Position numbers and translations under genes: made by a program
DNA from: Callorhinus ursinus
Taxonomy: Eukaryota > Chordata > Mammalia > Carnivora > Otariidae
Reading direction: 5' to 3'
DNA length: 64,000 bases
Assembly: GCF_003265705.1 (NCBI RefSeq)
Contig: NW_020313044.1
Coordinates: forward strand, 3,569,644 to 3,633,643
The notes under the pieces: generated by a model
What the model was told of the DNA's origin: nothing
The model's database searches: none
What the model saw: the letters and a program-made list of their open reading frames with translations, nothing else
In this document: positions 36,200 to 49,107 of the stretch, one piece after another
Numbering within the stretch: position 1 is the stretch's first letter
Layout: each line of letters begins with the position of its first letter

Positions 36200-37680
36200 G
36201 TATAATCATAAAGATTGTGGAATGACCTTCAGTAATGTATATCAATATACTCAACATAAGAAAACTCATAGTGATGGAAAACAGAGTAAAAGTAAGGAAT
36301 GTGAGAAGACATTTAAATTTAATTCAGTCCTTACCAATATAGAGAATTCATATAGTGAGAAATTTTATAAATGTTAAGAATTTGAGAACATCATTATCTG
36401 TGTGGATAATTTAGTCACCACCAGAAAATCCATACTGGTGAGAAATTTTGTGAATATAAAGAATGTAAGAAGGTCTTTAGAGCTGAGTTCTTTTTGCAAA
36501 CTAGAAATTCATATTGCAGATAAGCTTTATGAATATTAGTAATGTAGGAAAGCCTTTACTGTGTCTGGACAAGTTACTTAACATCAAGAATTTACACTGA
36601 TGAGAAACCTGGTGAATGTACAAATGTGGCATGATGTTTAGACTTAATTTAGGCCTTACTAAATATTAGAGAATTCATACTGGTGAGATTTTTTTTTTTT
36701 AATGAATAGGAGAAATGAAATAAAGTCTTCACTGCGTGTGGACAATTTATTCAAGGAGAGGATTCATACAGGTAATAAATCATAGGAATATAAAGAATGT
36801 GGGAAGGTCTTTAGATCTGATTGAGTTCTTTTTTCAAACCAGAGAATTCATACTGGTGATACATTATATAAATGTAAGGAATGAGGAAAGCCTTTTACTA
36901 TGTATGGATAAGTTACTCAACATCAGAGAATTTATACAGGTGAGAAATCACAGGAATATGAGGAATGTGGGAAGGTCTTTAGACCTAATTGAGTTCTTTC
37001 TTACCATCAGAGAATTCATACTGATGATAATCTTTATGAATGTAAGGAATGCGGGACAGCTTTTATTGTGTGTGGACAAGTCACTCATTCCAGAGAATTC
37101 ATACTGGTGAGATACCTGATTAATGTAAAAAATGTGGGAATATATTTAGACTTAAATCAGTCATTATTATAATATAGAGAATTCATACTGCTGAACAGCT
37201 TTATGAATATAAGAAATTTAATAAAGTTTTTACTGTGTGTAGACAACTTATTCAACATCAGATTATGAATATTGTTAAAGAAAACTCATGACAACCCTAT
37301 GAATGTAATAAAAACGGAAAAACCATTAATATGCAAAAACTAGTTACTTGAGAATAGAGTATTAATATTGGTAAAAAGCTCTTTGAATGCAAGGAATATG
37401 GGACGGCTTTTAGATATCATTCAAACCTTAATATATGTTGGTGAATTTATACTGGTGTGAATTATTATGAATGTAGGGAATGTGAGAAAGCCTGTAGTCA
37501 AGGAAGACACCCTCATATGCAAAAGAGAATTCATATATGTGAAAAACACTTAATATAAAATATTGTGGAAAGACCTTTAGTAATGGCTATCAAATTACTC
37601 AACCTCAGAGAATTCATATTTGAGAAAATCTGTGAATGCAAAGTATGTGAGAAGACCTTTCCAATGGCACATTTTCTTTA
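36200..37680 (+). pseudogene. Decayed C2H2 (Krueppel-type) zinc-finger array
   Basis: About 17 units of roughly 84 nt repeat the pattern of a Cys pair (gaatgtgggaaggtcttt), a His pair and the linker encoded by cagagaattcatactggtga. Stops, frameshifts and lost Cys or His codons occur in nearly every unit, so no frame is intact. Many units alternate between two types, giving a two-finger period of about 168 nt between 36400 and 37250. No KRAB, SCAN or other N-terminal domain is visible upstream, and no poly-A tail or target duplication was found. It is either a 3'-exon fragment of a duplicated KRAB zinc-finger gene or an old retrocopy. Confidence 0.9.
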
Positions 37681-37689
37681 ATTGGTATG

Positions 37690-38076
37690 AGTAGTCTTCC
37701 ACCTTGAAATTGGACTTTAAAATTTCTCACTAAATAATTCCTTAGCTAAAGCAAATTAAAAACATGAGAAACGTAGAACTGCCTCATTTGTAGATCCATA
37801 AAACCTTGTTATGCTCCTTTACCTATCTCCTACTCTTCTCTTACAATTCTCCACCTCCAAGACCTTGTTTAACTTTCATTGATTCCTTAAATTTACTACT
37901 TCTCCTTTATCTTAACTCACAAAACCATCTTAGTGCATCTTAAAATTGATATTCCCATTTGGGGAAGACCTCAAAATCTAGTCATTTTTACATCTCTGTG
38001 CTATTGTTTAGACTTCTCATATTCCAACGTGAAAAGAGAAGTATCTTTCAAGATGATCATGAGGTTTATGTCTTTT
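37690..38076. other. Gene-free sequence
   Basis: AT-rich; may be the former 3' UTR of the zinc-finger gene. Nothing else seen. Confidence 0.5.
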
Positions 38077-38264
38077 TTTTTAAGATTTTATTTATTTATT
38101 TGACAAAGAGATAGTGAGAGCAGGAACACAAGCAGGGGAGTAGGAGAGGGGGAAGTAGGCTTCCCGCTGAGCAGGGATCCTGATGTGGGGCTCGACCCTA
38201 GGACCCTGGGATCATGACCTGAGCCAAAGGCAGATGCTTAACGACTGAGCCACCCAGGTGCCCC
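38077..38264 (-). mobile_element. SINEC, antisense, in L1M
   Basis: Duplication tatgtctttt at 38067-38076 and 38265-38274. Confidence 0.95.
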
Positions 38265-38269
38265 TATGT

Positions 38270-38985
38270 CTTTTATTCATATAAAGTATTACATTAATTG
38301 ATTTTCAGATCACAAAACAACCTTGTATTACCAGGATAAATCACCATAAGTCATGATGCATGATCCTTTTTAAACGTTGCTGAATTCAGGGGTGCCTGGG
38401 TGGCTCAGTTGGTTGAGCGTCCAACTCTTGATTTCTCAGCTCATGATCTCAGGATTGTGAGACTGAGCCCCAAGTAGGGCTCCACACTGGGCGTGGAGCC
38501 TGCTAAAGATTCTCTCTCCCTCTTCCCTCTGCCTCTCCCCTCTTTCCCTCTCTAAAAAATAAAAAATAAAAAAAAATTGGCGGATTCAATGTGCTAGTAA
38601 TTTGTTGAGTATTTTCGTGTCTACATTGTAAGAGATATTTGTGTGCTTTTTTCTTGTGATGCCTTTGTCTGGTTTTGTTATCAATAGCCTCATAGAATTA
38701 GGAAGAGTTAGGAAGTGTTCCATCCTCTATTTTTGGAAGAGTTTTGTGAATAATTAGTGTTAATTCTTCTTTAAATGACTGTCCGGTCCTGGGATTTTCC
38801 TTATTGGGAGGGTTTTTTAAAAAATTATTGCTAATCCAATCTCTTCATTTGCTATAGGTTTATTCAGATTTTTATATGCATTTTTGACTTAATTTTGATA
38901 GTTTGTGTCTTTCTAGAAATTTTTCCATTTCACCTGCATATTTAGTTTGTTGGACTATAGCTGTTCATAGTACAACCTATTGTTT
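38270..38985 (-). mobile_element. Old L1M ORF2 relic, antisense
   Basis: Antisense reverse-transcriptase-region text (ctcatagaattaggaagag and ttaattcttctttaaatgac) split by a sense SINE. Confidence 0.8.
38398..38577 (+). mobile_element. SINEC, sense
   Basis: Head ggggtgcctgggtggctcag, tail aaaaataaaaaataaa. Flanked by gctgaattca / ggcggattca. Confidence 0.93.
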
Positions 38986-39243
38986 TTTTTTCCCCATGTT
39001 TTTATCTAAATTCCAGCTAGTTAACATACAGTGTAATATTAGTTTCTAGTGTGGGATTTAGTGGTTCATCACTTACATACTACAGCTAGTGCTCATCACA
39101 ATAAGTGCCCTTCTTCATACCCATCACACATTTAACCCATCCCCCCACCCACCTCCCCTCCAGCAGCCCTCAGTTTGTTCTCTACAGTTAAAAGTCTATT
39201 TTATGTTTTGCTTCTCTTTTTTCCCTGTATGTTCATCTGTTTT
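38986..39243 (-). mobile_element. Short L1 3' end, antisense
   Basis: T8, then ccagctagttaacatacagt and the C-rich stretch near 39137-39165. Confidence 0.88.
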
Positions 39244-41700
39244 CTTTTTTAAAGATTTTATTTATTTATTTAAAAATTTTTTAATTTAAATTCAATTAAT
39301 GAATATATATTATTAGTTTCAGAGGTAGGGGTCATTGATTCATCAGTCTTGTATAATATCCAGTGCTCATTACATTTCGTCCCCTCTTTAATGTCCATAA
39401 ACCAGTTACCCCATCCCCCCATTCCCCTCCCCTTCAGCACCCCTCAGTTTGTTTCCTATGATTAAGAGTCTCTTATGGTTTATCTGTCTCTCTGATTTAG
39501 TCTTATTTTATTTTTCCCTCCCTTCCCCTATGATCCTCTGTTTTGTTTCTTAATTCCACATATGAGTGAGATCATATGATAATTGTCTTTCTCTGGTTGA
39601 CTTATTTTGCTTAGCATAATACCCTCTAGTTCTATCCACGTCATTGCAAATGGCAAGATTTCATTTTTTTGATGGCTGAGTAGTATTCCATTTTGTATAT
39701 ATATATACCACATCTTCTTTGTCCATTCATCTGTCGATGTGCATCTGGGCTCTTTCCATAGTTTGGCTATTGTGGACATTGTGGCTAAAAACATTGAGGT
39801 GCAGGTGCCCCTTCAGATCACTACATTTGTATCTTCAAGGTAAATACCCAGTAGTGCAATTGCTGGGTTGTAGGGTAGCTCTATTTTCAACTTTTTGAGG
39901 AACCTCCGTACTGTTTTCCAGAGTGGCTGTACCAGCTTGCATTCCCACCAACAGTGTAAGAGGGTTCCCTTTTCTCTGCATCCTTGCCAATATCTGTCAT
40001 TTCCTGACTTGTTAATTTTAGCCAGTGTGAGGTGGTATCTCGTTGTGGTTTTGATTTGTATTTCCCTGATGCCAAGTGATGTGAAACATTTTTTCATATG
40101 TCTGTTGGCCGTTTGCATGTCTTCTTTGGAGAAGTGTCTGTTTATGTCTTCTGCCCATTTCTTGATTGGATTATTCATTCTTTGGGTGTTGTGTTGAGTT
40201 TGATAAGTTCTTTATAGATTTTGCAGACTAGCCCTTTATCTGATAAGACATTTGCAAATATCTTTTCCCATTCTGTCAGTTGTCTTTTGGTTTTGTCGAC
40301 TGTTTCCTTTGCTGTGCAAAAGCTTTTTATCTTGATGAAGTCCCAATAGTTTATTTTTGCCTTTGTTTCCCTTGCCTTTGGAGATGTGTCTAGCAAGAAG
40401 TTGCTGTGGCCGAGGTCGCAGAGGTTGCTGCCTGTGTTTTCCTCAAGGATTTTGATGGATTCCTGTCTAACACTTAGGTCTTTCATTCATTTTGAATCTA
40501 TTTTTGTGTATGGTGCAGGAAAATGGCCCAGTTTCATTCTACATGTGGCTGTCCAATTTTCCCAACACCATTTGTTGAAGAGACTGTCTTTTTTCTATTG
40601 GATATTCTTTCCTGTTTTGTCAAAGATTAATTGACCATAGAGTTGAGGGTCCATTTCTGGGCTCTCTATTCTGTTCCATTGATCTATGTGTCTGTTTTTG
40701 TGCCAGTGCCATACTGTCTTGATTACAGCTTTGTAACAGAGCTGGAAGTCAGGCATTGTGGTGCCCCCAGCTTTGGTTTTCTTTTTCAACATTCCTTTGG
40801 CTATTTGGGGTCTTTTCTGGTTCCATATAAATTTTAGGATTATTTGTTCCAGCTCTGTGAAAAAAGTTGATGGTATTTTGATAGGAGTTGCATTGAATGT
40901 ACAGATTGCTCTAGGTAGCATATACATTTAACAACATTTGTTCTTCAATCCATGAACATGGAACGTTTTTCCATTTTTTAAATGTCTTCCTCAATTTCTT
41001 TGGTGAGTGTTCTATAGTTTTCAGAGTACAGATCCTTTGCATCTTTGGTTAGGTTTATTCCTAGGTATCTTATGGTTTTGGGTGCAGTTGTAAATGGGAT
41101 CAACTCCTTAATTTATCTTTCTTCCGTCTCATTGTTAGTGTATAGATATGTAGTTAATGTCTGTGCATTGATTTTATATCCTGCCACTTTGCTGAATTCC
41201 TGTCTAAGTTCTAGCAATTTTGGGGTGGAGTCTTTTTGGTTTTCCACACAGAGTATCATGTCATCTGTGAAGAGTGAGAATTTGACTTCTTTGACAATTC
41301 AGGTGACTTTTATTTCTTTTTGTTGTCTGATTGCTGAGGCTAGGACTTCTAGTACTATGTTGAACAACAGTGGTGATAGTGGACATGCCTGTTGTGTTCT
41401 TGACCTTAGGAGGAAAGCTCTCAGTTTTTCCCCATTGAGAATGATATTCTCTGTGGGTTCTTTGTATATGGCTTTTATGATATTGAGGGATGTTCTCTCT
41501 ATCCCTACACTGTGAAAAGTTTTAATCAAGAAAGACTGATGTATTTTGTCAAATGCTTTTTCTGCATCAATCGAGAGGATTATATGGTTCTTGTCCTTTC
41601 TTTTATTAAGGTACTGTATCACATTTATTAATTTGTGGATGTTGAACCACTCTTGAAGCCCAGGAATAAATCTCACTTGGTCGTGGTGAATAATCCTTTT

Positions 41701-41896
41701 TTTTTTTTTTAAAGATTTTATTTATTTGAGAGAGAGAATGAGATAGAGAGAGAACGCATGAGATGGGGGAGGGTCCAAGGGAGAAGCAGACACCCTGCTG
41801 AGCAGGGAGCCCGATGCGGGACTCGATCCCGGGACTCCAGGATCATGACCTGAGCCGAAGGCAGTCGCTTAACCAACTGAGCCACCCAGGTGCCCT
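41701..41896 (-). mobile_element. SINEC, antisense, in L1 ORF2
   Basis: 15-bp duplication gtgaataatcctttt at 41686-41700 and 41897-41911. Confidence 0.96.
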
Positions 41897-42475
41897 GTGA
41901 ATAATCCTTTTAATGTACTGTTGGATCCTATTGACTAGGATCTTGGTGAGAATTTTTGCATCCATGTTTATCATGGATATTGGCCTATAATTTTCCTTTT
42001 TGATGGGGTCTTTGTCTGGTTTTTGGATCAAGGTAATGCTGGCCTTATAGAAAGAGTTTGGAAGTTTTCCTTCCATTTCTATTTTTTGAAACAGCTTCAG
42101 AAGAATAGGTATTAATTCTTCTTTATATGCTTGGTAGAATTCCCCTGGGAAGCCATCCGGTCCTGGACTCTTGTTTGTTCGGAGTTTTTGATTACAGTAT
42201 CAATTTCCTTGCTGGTTATGAATCTGTTCAGGTTTCTATTTCTTCCTCTTTCAGTCTTGGTAGTTTATGAGTTTCCGGGAATGCATCCATTTCTTCCAGA
42301 TTGCCTAATTTGTTGGCATATGGTTGCTCATAATATGGTTTTATAATTGTTTGTATTTCTTTGGTCTTGATTGAGGTCTCTCCTCTTTCATTCATGATTT
42401 TAGTTATTTGGGTCCTTTCTCTTTTTTTTTTTGACAAGTCTGGCCAAGGGTTTATCAATCTTACTAATTCTTTCA

Positions 42476-42645
42476 GGGCTGCCTGGGTGGCTCAGTTGGT
42501 TAAGCATCTGCCTTCGACTTGGGTCATGATCCCAGGGTCCTGAGCTCCTTGCTCAGTGGGAAGCCTGCTTCTCCCTCTCCCTCTGTAACTCCCTCTCCTT
42601 GCGCTCTCCCTCTGTCAGATAAATAAATAAAAATCTTTTTTAAAA
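42476..42645 (+). mobile_element. SINEC, sense, in L1 ORF2
   Basis: 10-bp duplication aattctttca at 42466-42475 and 42646-42655. Internal deletion in the body. Confidence 0.95.
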
Positions 42646-44699
42646 AATTCTTTCAAAGATCAAGCTCCTAGTTTCGCTGATCTATTCTGCTGTTCCTTTG
42701 GTTTCTATTTCATTGATTTCTGCTCTAATCTTTATTAATTCTTTTCTCCTGCTGGGTTTAGGCTTTATTTGCTGTTCTTTCTTCAGGTCCTTTAGGTGTA
42801 AGGTTAGCTTGTGTATTTGAGACCTTTCTTGTTTCTTGAGAAAGGCTTGTATTGCTATATACGTCCCTCTTAGGACCACCTTTGCTGCATCCCAAAAGTT
42901 GTGAACAGTTGTGTTTTCATTTTCATTTGTTTCCATGAATTTTTTAAATTTTCTTTAATTTCCTGGTTGACCAATGCATTCTTTAGTAGGATGCGCTTTA
43001 ACCTCCATGTATTTCAGCTCTTTCCAAATTTCCCCTCATGATTGAGTTCCAGTTTCAAAGCACTGTGGTCTGAAAATATGCAGGGAATGATCTCAATATT
43101 TTGCTACCAGTTGAGACCTGATTTGTGACCCAGTATGTGATCTCTTCTGGAGAATGTTCCATGTGCACTTGAGATGAATGTGTATTCTGTTGCTTTAGGA
43201 TGGAATGCTTTGAATATATCTGTGAAGTTCATCTGTTCCAGTGTGTCATTCAAAGCCCTTGTTTCCTTGTTGATCTTCTGCTTAGATGATGTGTCCATTG
43301 CAGGGAGTGGGGTGTTAAAGTTCCCTACTATTATTGTATTAATATTGATGTGTTTCTTTGATTTTGTTATTAATTGGTTTATATAATTGGCTGCTTCCAT
43401 GTTAGGGGCATAAATATTTACAAATGTTAGATCTTCTTGTTGGATAGACCCTTTAATTATAATATAGTGTCCTTCCTTATCTCTTATTACAGTCTTTGGT
43501 TTAAAAACCTAATTGGTCTGATGAAAGGATTGCCACCCCAGCTTTCTTTTGATGTCCATTAGCATGATAAATGGTTTTCCACCCCCTCACTTTTCAATCT
43601 GGAGGGGTCTTTGTGTCTAAAATGAGTCTCTTGAAGACAGCAGATTGATGGGTATTGCTTTTTTATCCAATCTGATACCCTGTGTCTTTTGACTGGGGCA
43701 TTTAGCCCATTTACATTCAGAGGAACTTTTGAAAGATATGACTTTAGTGCCATTGTATTAGCTGTACAGTCATAGAAACAGTCACTGTTTCTGTATATTG
43801 TCTCTGTTCCTTTCTGGTCTATGTTACTTTGGGGCTCTCTCTTCGCTTAAATGATCCCCTTTAATATTTCTGCAGGGCTGGCTTGTGATCACAAATTCTT
43901 TTTTTTGTTTGTTTGTTTTTTGTTTGTTCTGGAAGCTTTTTATCTCTCCTATTTTGAATGACAGCCTCGCTAGATAAAATATTCTTGGCTGCATATTTTT
44001 CTCTTTTATCTTCCTGAATATATCATGCCAGTCCTTTTTGGCTTGTCTCTGTGGATAGGTCTACTGCAAGTCTATTGTTTCCACCCTTGTAGGTTACAGA
44101 CCTCTTGTCCTGAGCTGCTTTCAGGATTTTCTCTTTGTCTCTGAGATTTACAAGCTTCGCTATTATATGTCAATGTGTTGGTGTTTTTAAATTGATTTTG
44201 AGGGGGTTTGTCTTGCCTCCTGGACTTGAGTGTCTTTTTTGTTCTCCAGATTAGGGAGGTTCTCTGGTATAATTTGCTCCTATATACCTTCTGCTCCCCC
44301 CTTTCCTCTTCTTCTGGTATCCCAATTATTCTAATGTTGTTCTGCTTTATTTTATCACTTGTCTCTATAATTCTCCCCTCATGATCCAGTAATTGTTTAT
44401 ATTTTTCTCAGCTTCTTTATTCTCCATCATTTTGTCTTCTATATCACTCATTCTCTCTTCTGCCTCATTTACCCTAGCAGTTAGAGCCTCTATTTTTGAT
44501 GGAATCTCATTACTAGCTTTTTTATTTTAACTTGATTAGATTTTAGTTCTTTCATTTCTCCAGAAAGGGATTCTCAAATGTCTTCTGTGTTTTTTTCAAG
44601 CCCAGCTAGTATTTTTATAATCGTTATTCCGAACTCTAGTTCTGACATCTTACTTATTATACATACTGATTAGGTCCCTGGCAGTCAGTACTGCCTCTT

Positions 44700-46620
44700 G
44701 TTCTCTTTTATTGAGGTGAGTTTTTCCATCTTGTCATTCTATCCAGAGAAGAATAGGTGAATGAGAGAACAAAATAATAAAATGTCAAGGACTCCTGAAA
44801 AATACACACTAAACAAATCAGAATAACCCCAAACGAAAAAAAAAATTTTTTTTAAAGAGAGAATATAATCGATAGGTGAACAGAATAGAGCGATACACTG
44901 GATCCTTTGTGTATTTTGATCTGTTTGTTAGAAAACTCGATCCCAAAATTGTAAAGAAAGAAAAACTTATGTGTACAAAAATAAAATGAAATACAATGAA
45001 AGGATAGAATGTAACTATAGAAATGAAAATTAAAAGAGAAAAAAAAGGGATATAAACAGACAGGTGAACAGAACAGAGCAATACACTATATCCTGAGTGT
45101 ATTTTTGTCGGTGTGTTAGAAGAAACTACATCTCAAAATTGTAAAGAAAGAAAAACATATATATACAAAAATAAAATTAAATACATTGGAAGGATACATG
45201 TGATTGTAATGTTGAAAATTTAAAAAGGCTGTAACAAAACCAAAAAAAAATGAAGAAACAAGAACAAATATGATCAGATGTGTGAAGAGAACAGAGCCAT
45301 ATATTAGATTCTGGGTTGTATTTTGGTCTGTTTGTTAGAAGAAACTATATCTTAAAATTGTAAAGAAAGAATATATATATGTATATATACACAAAAATAA
45401 AATTAAACCCAATGAAAGTATAGAATGTAAATGTAAAAATGAAAATTTAAAAAAGATTTTAAGAAGAGTTGATAAAATAAGAAATTGGTTGAAAAAGGAA
45501 AGAGAAAACAAATTAAAATTGAAAGACTGAAGAATCGTGGGGAATAAACATGAATTCTATATACTGTTTTCCCCTAGCACTGGAATTTTGTAGTTCTCTA
45601 TGATCGGTAAACTTCATCTAACCCAAATGTTTTTGCTGATCTTTTGGGGGAAGGGCCTGTTGTGTTGATTCTCAAGTGTCTTTGCCCCAAGCAGAGTTGC
45701 ACTGTCCTTGCTAGGCAGCCAGGCTAAATAATCTGCTCCAGATTGTTCTATGTGGTTTTTGTTCCCTGAAGGCTTTTTATCCCACTTTAGAGGATGAGAA
45801 TGAAAATGGCAGCCTCCTAGTCTCCAGCCCTGGAGCCAAAACCTTGGGGCCCTACTCCTCTGTCCACCCTCAGGGAAAAGCAATCAATGACTCCTGTCTC
45901 CCTGGTCTATGTGCACTCTGTGCTCAGCCAGCCTGTAACCAACACTTTCTATCTCAGGCACATGACCCCATTTCAAGTCTCCAAACCCTTCAGACTCCTG
46001 CAGTGTGCACCTGTGCCACTCCTCCTGGGGGAAGGTGGAAGATGGGAGATCTCGCTGGTTCTACCGCTGCTGGGCCCCTGCCCAGAGAGCAGTCACCAAC
46101 TGCACCACAGTTTGTGGTTTTTGGCAATGCCAATCTATAAGCCCACTCCTGGGCTCCCTGATAGTAGCCAGCTTACCCCCTCTGATGTCTGGGAACTCTG
46201 CCACACTCAGGCACCCCCCCATCTTCCTGTGACCCTAAGGATCCTGAGACCACACTGTCTCACCTAGGATTCCGCCCTTCACCGCCTGAGTGCCTTTCAG
46301 GCAGGGACATCTCTCACTGGAGCCAACTTCTAAAAGTTCTGATTTTGTCCTCCACTGCTCTATCACTTTCTGGTAGCCAGCTTATGGAGGCTCCTTCTCC
46401 CCGAGGTTTATCTTTCCATATATCACCTCAGATTCTCTTCTCCACAGCTCCTACCTTGCAGAAAATGGTTGCTTTTCTGTTTGTAGAGTTGCAGCTGTTC
46501 TTGTCTTAGATCTGCAATTGAGTTTGCAGGTGTTCAGAATGATTTGATAGCTATCTAGCTGAATTCCTGGGACCAGACAAAACTAAGGTCTACTCCTCCA
46601 CCATCTTGAACTCCAAAAAA
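44700..46620 (-). promoter_or_regulatory. L1 5' UTR with internal repeats
   Basis: Between ORF1 and the element's outer end. About 44790-45500 carries three to four diverged copies of a roughly 210-bp unit: gaacagagcgatacact, gaacagagcaatacact and gaacagagccatatatt recur, each followed by a tgtattttg and gtaaagaaagaaaaac block. 45540-46600 is GC-richer and probably holds the internal promoter. The + strand frames at 45844-46267 are antisense to it. Confidence 0.7.
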
Positions 46621-46812
46621 CTGAGATTTTATTTATTTATTTACTTGAGAGAGAGAGAGAACACAAGCAGGGGAGGAACAGAGGGAGAGGCACAAACAGA
46701 CTCCACACTGAGCATGGAGCCAGACGTTGGGCCCAATCCCTGTACCCTGAGATCATGACCTGAGCTGAAATCAAGAGTCTGTCACCCAACTGAATTAGCC
46801 CACAGGCACCCC
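46617..46812 (-). mobile_element. SINEC, antisense, split by the full-length L1
   Basis: The remaining tail piece is the left L1 duplication at about 39244-39271. Diverged head cacaggcacccc. Confidence 0.9.
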
Positions 46813-46883
46813 ACGTTCATCTATTTTGTTTCTTAAATTCCACATATGAGTGAAATCATATAGCATTTGTTTTTTCATTTCTC

Positions 46884-47066
46884 TTTTTTAAATTATTTAT
46901 TTGAAAGAGAGAGAACAAGTGGGGGCAGGAGCAGAGGGGGAAGGAGAGGGAGAGAATATCTCAAGCAGACTCTGTGCTAAGTTTGGAGCCCAGTGGGGGG
47001 CATGATCTCAGCCTGAGCTAAAACCAGGAGTTGGACGCTTAACCGACTGAGCCACACAGGCATCCC
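46884..47066 (-). mobile_element. SINEC, antisense
   Basis: Older copy with head cacacaggcatccc. Confidence 0.9.
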
Positions 47067-47447
47067 TGTATTTTTATTTCTATAATGTCAGTGCTAATGT
47101 CTCTATCATTTCTAATTTTAGTAATTTCATTAGTCTCTCTTATTTTTCTTGGTCATTCTAGCAAAAGCTTTGTCAATCGTATTGATCTTTTAAAAAAAAA
47201 ACTGTGTTTTGGTTTCATTGATATTTACTTTATTCTTTTTCTGTACTCTTTCTTGTTCATCAATGTCCACTCTAATCTTTATTATATCTTTCCTTCTGAT
47301 TGCTTCTGTTTGCTCTTCTTTTTTTTCTCCAGAGTTGTAAGGTGGAAGTTTAGTTTATTGATTTAAGATCATTCCTCTTTTTGAATCTAAGAATTTACAG
47401 CTATACATTTCCACTTGTCTTTCATACGTTTTGGTATGTTATGCTAT

Positions 47448-47661
47448 GGGGCGCCTGGGTGGCTCAGTCAGTTAAGCGGCTGCCTTCGGCTCAGGTCATA
47501 ATCCCAGCGTCCTGGGATCGAGTCCTGCATCGGGCTCCCTGCTCGGCGGGGAGCCTGCTTCTCCCTCTCCCTCTGCCTGCCGCTCCCCTTGCTTGTGCTC
47601 TCTCTCTCTCTCCCTCTCTCTGTGTCAAATAAATAAATAAATAAATCTTTAAAAAAATATA
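47448..47661 (+). mobile_element. SINEC, sense
   Basis: Well-preserved copy with head ggggcgcctgggtggctcag and a TAAA-expanded tail. Confidence 0.96.
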
Positions 47662-48363
47662 TTTTTTTAATTTCAGACTATTTTCTTATTTTTTCTTGAG
47701 ATTTCTTCTCTCACCCATTGATTATTTCATAGCATATTGTTTAATTTTAACACAGGTTTTTGCATTTCCCAAATTTCTTTCTGTTATTAATTTCCAATTT
47801 CCATTAAGGAGGAGCATCCTTTTATGAGTTCATTCCTTTTAAATTGATTGAGGCTTGCTTTATGGACCAGGATATGGTCTGACCTAAATAATGTTCCATG
47901 TGTACTAGAAAGGGGGGAATACTGATGCTGTTGGATGGAGTTCTTTGTAGAATTCTGTTAGATCTAGTATGTATAGACTGCTGTTCAAGTCTTCTATTTC
48001 CCTGTTGATCTTCTGCATAGTTGTTTTATAGACTATTGATAGTGGAGTATTCTTTGTTGTTGAACTGTTTATTTCTCTCCTCGGTTCTGTCAGACTTTGC
48101 TTCATGTATTTGGGGGCTCTCTTGTTAGATGGATATGTGATTATAATTTGTAATATAATTTTTATAATATATAACATCACTCTTTAGTTCTAGTAATATT
48201 TTTGCTTTGCAGTCTATTTTATCTGATGTAAGTAGCCACTATGATTTTTATTTGGTTACTGTTTGCTTTGTATATCTTTTCCCCAACTCTACTTTGAATC
48301 TACTTGTATCTTTGAATCTAAAGTGTATCTCTTGTAAGAAGCATAGAATTGGATCACGTTTTT

Positions 48364-48554
48364 TTTTTAAGATTTTTATTTATTTATTGAGAGAGAGAGA
48401 GAATGGTAGAGAGAGCATGAGAAGGAGGAAGGTCAGAGGGAGAAGCAGACTCCCTGCTGAGCAGGGAGCCTGATGCGGGACTCGATCCCGGGACTCCAGG
48501 ATCATGACCTGAGCCGAAGGCAGTCGCTTAACCAACTGAGCCACCCAGGCACCC
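48364..48554 (-). mobile_element. SINEC, antisense
   Basis: 14-bp duplication tggatcacgttttt at 48350-48363 and 48555-48568. Confidence 0.96.
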
Positions 48555-49107
48555 TGGATCACGTTTTTAAAAATCGATTCTGTCAATCTCTGCACTTTGA
48601 ATAAAGAATTTAACCCATTTACTTTTAGAGTTACTAAACTCTACTCCTATGCAGTTCCATCTCCCCTGTTGTATGTTTTGATGTCACATATTTCATTTTT
48701 GTATATTGTATGCCCAGTAACATAGATTAAAATTATTTTTATGCATTTGTTTTTTTAAATTATCTAGAAAACAGTAAGTGGAATTATTAACCAAAATAGC
48801 AATAATATTGACTTTTATATATGGCCATTATTTCCATTTGCTGCATCTTCATTCAAATTCAAGTTACTGTCTCGCATCCTTTGATTTCAACCCGAAGGGC
48901 TCTATTTAGCCTTATTTCTTGTAGGGCAGGTTTTGTGGTAATGAATTCCCCTGATTTTATCTTGGAATGTCTTAATTTTCCCCTCACTTTTGAAGGACAG
49001 TTTTGTCAGATACAGAATTCTTGGTTGGCAGGTTGTTCTTTCAAAATTATAAGTATTTTATTCCACTACTTTCTGGCTTCCAAGGTTTCTGATAAAAAGT
49101 CAGTTGA

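Larger units (their letters stand above)
39272..46624 (-). mobile_element. Essentially full-length carnivore L1, antisense, inserted in a SINE
   Basis: Bounded by the 18-bp duplication gattttatttatttattt at 39254-39271 and 46625-46642. Right to left: 5' UTR 44700-46620 (outer end ccaccatcttgaactcc); ORF1 region about 43860-44650, decayed. ORF2 spans about 39530-43760. It has endonuclease pieces (- strand 43559-43753 with a QETHF motif, and 43104-43400). A reverse transcriptase piece (41299-41676) has [12 protein letters not shown]-terminal pieces lie at 39528-40927. Stops and frameshifts break every frame, so it is immobile. Two SINEs (41701 and 42476) came later. Confidence 0.93.

Noticed and set aside
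36736..37110. 124-codon open frame in the zinc-finger region
   Set aside because: It is out of frame with the finger units (no Cys/His spacing). It is a by-product of the 84-nt repeat.
36200..37680. CRISPR-like array because of regular spacing
   Set aside because: The 84-nt period is the C2H2 finger unit with coding-like motifs, in a mammalian genome.
41299..41676. Reverse transcriptase-like frame as a possible active L1 or domesticated RT
   Set aside because: It is an internal slice of one decayed L1 ORF2; neighbouring slices are in other frames and broken by stops.
45844..46267. Overlapping + strand frames of 75-126 codons
   Set aside because: Also antisense to an L1 5' UTR; they overlap in different frames and none has a recognisable domain.
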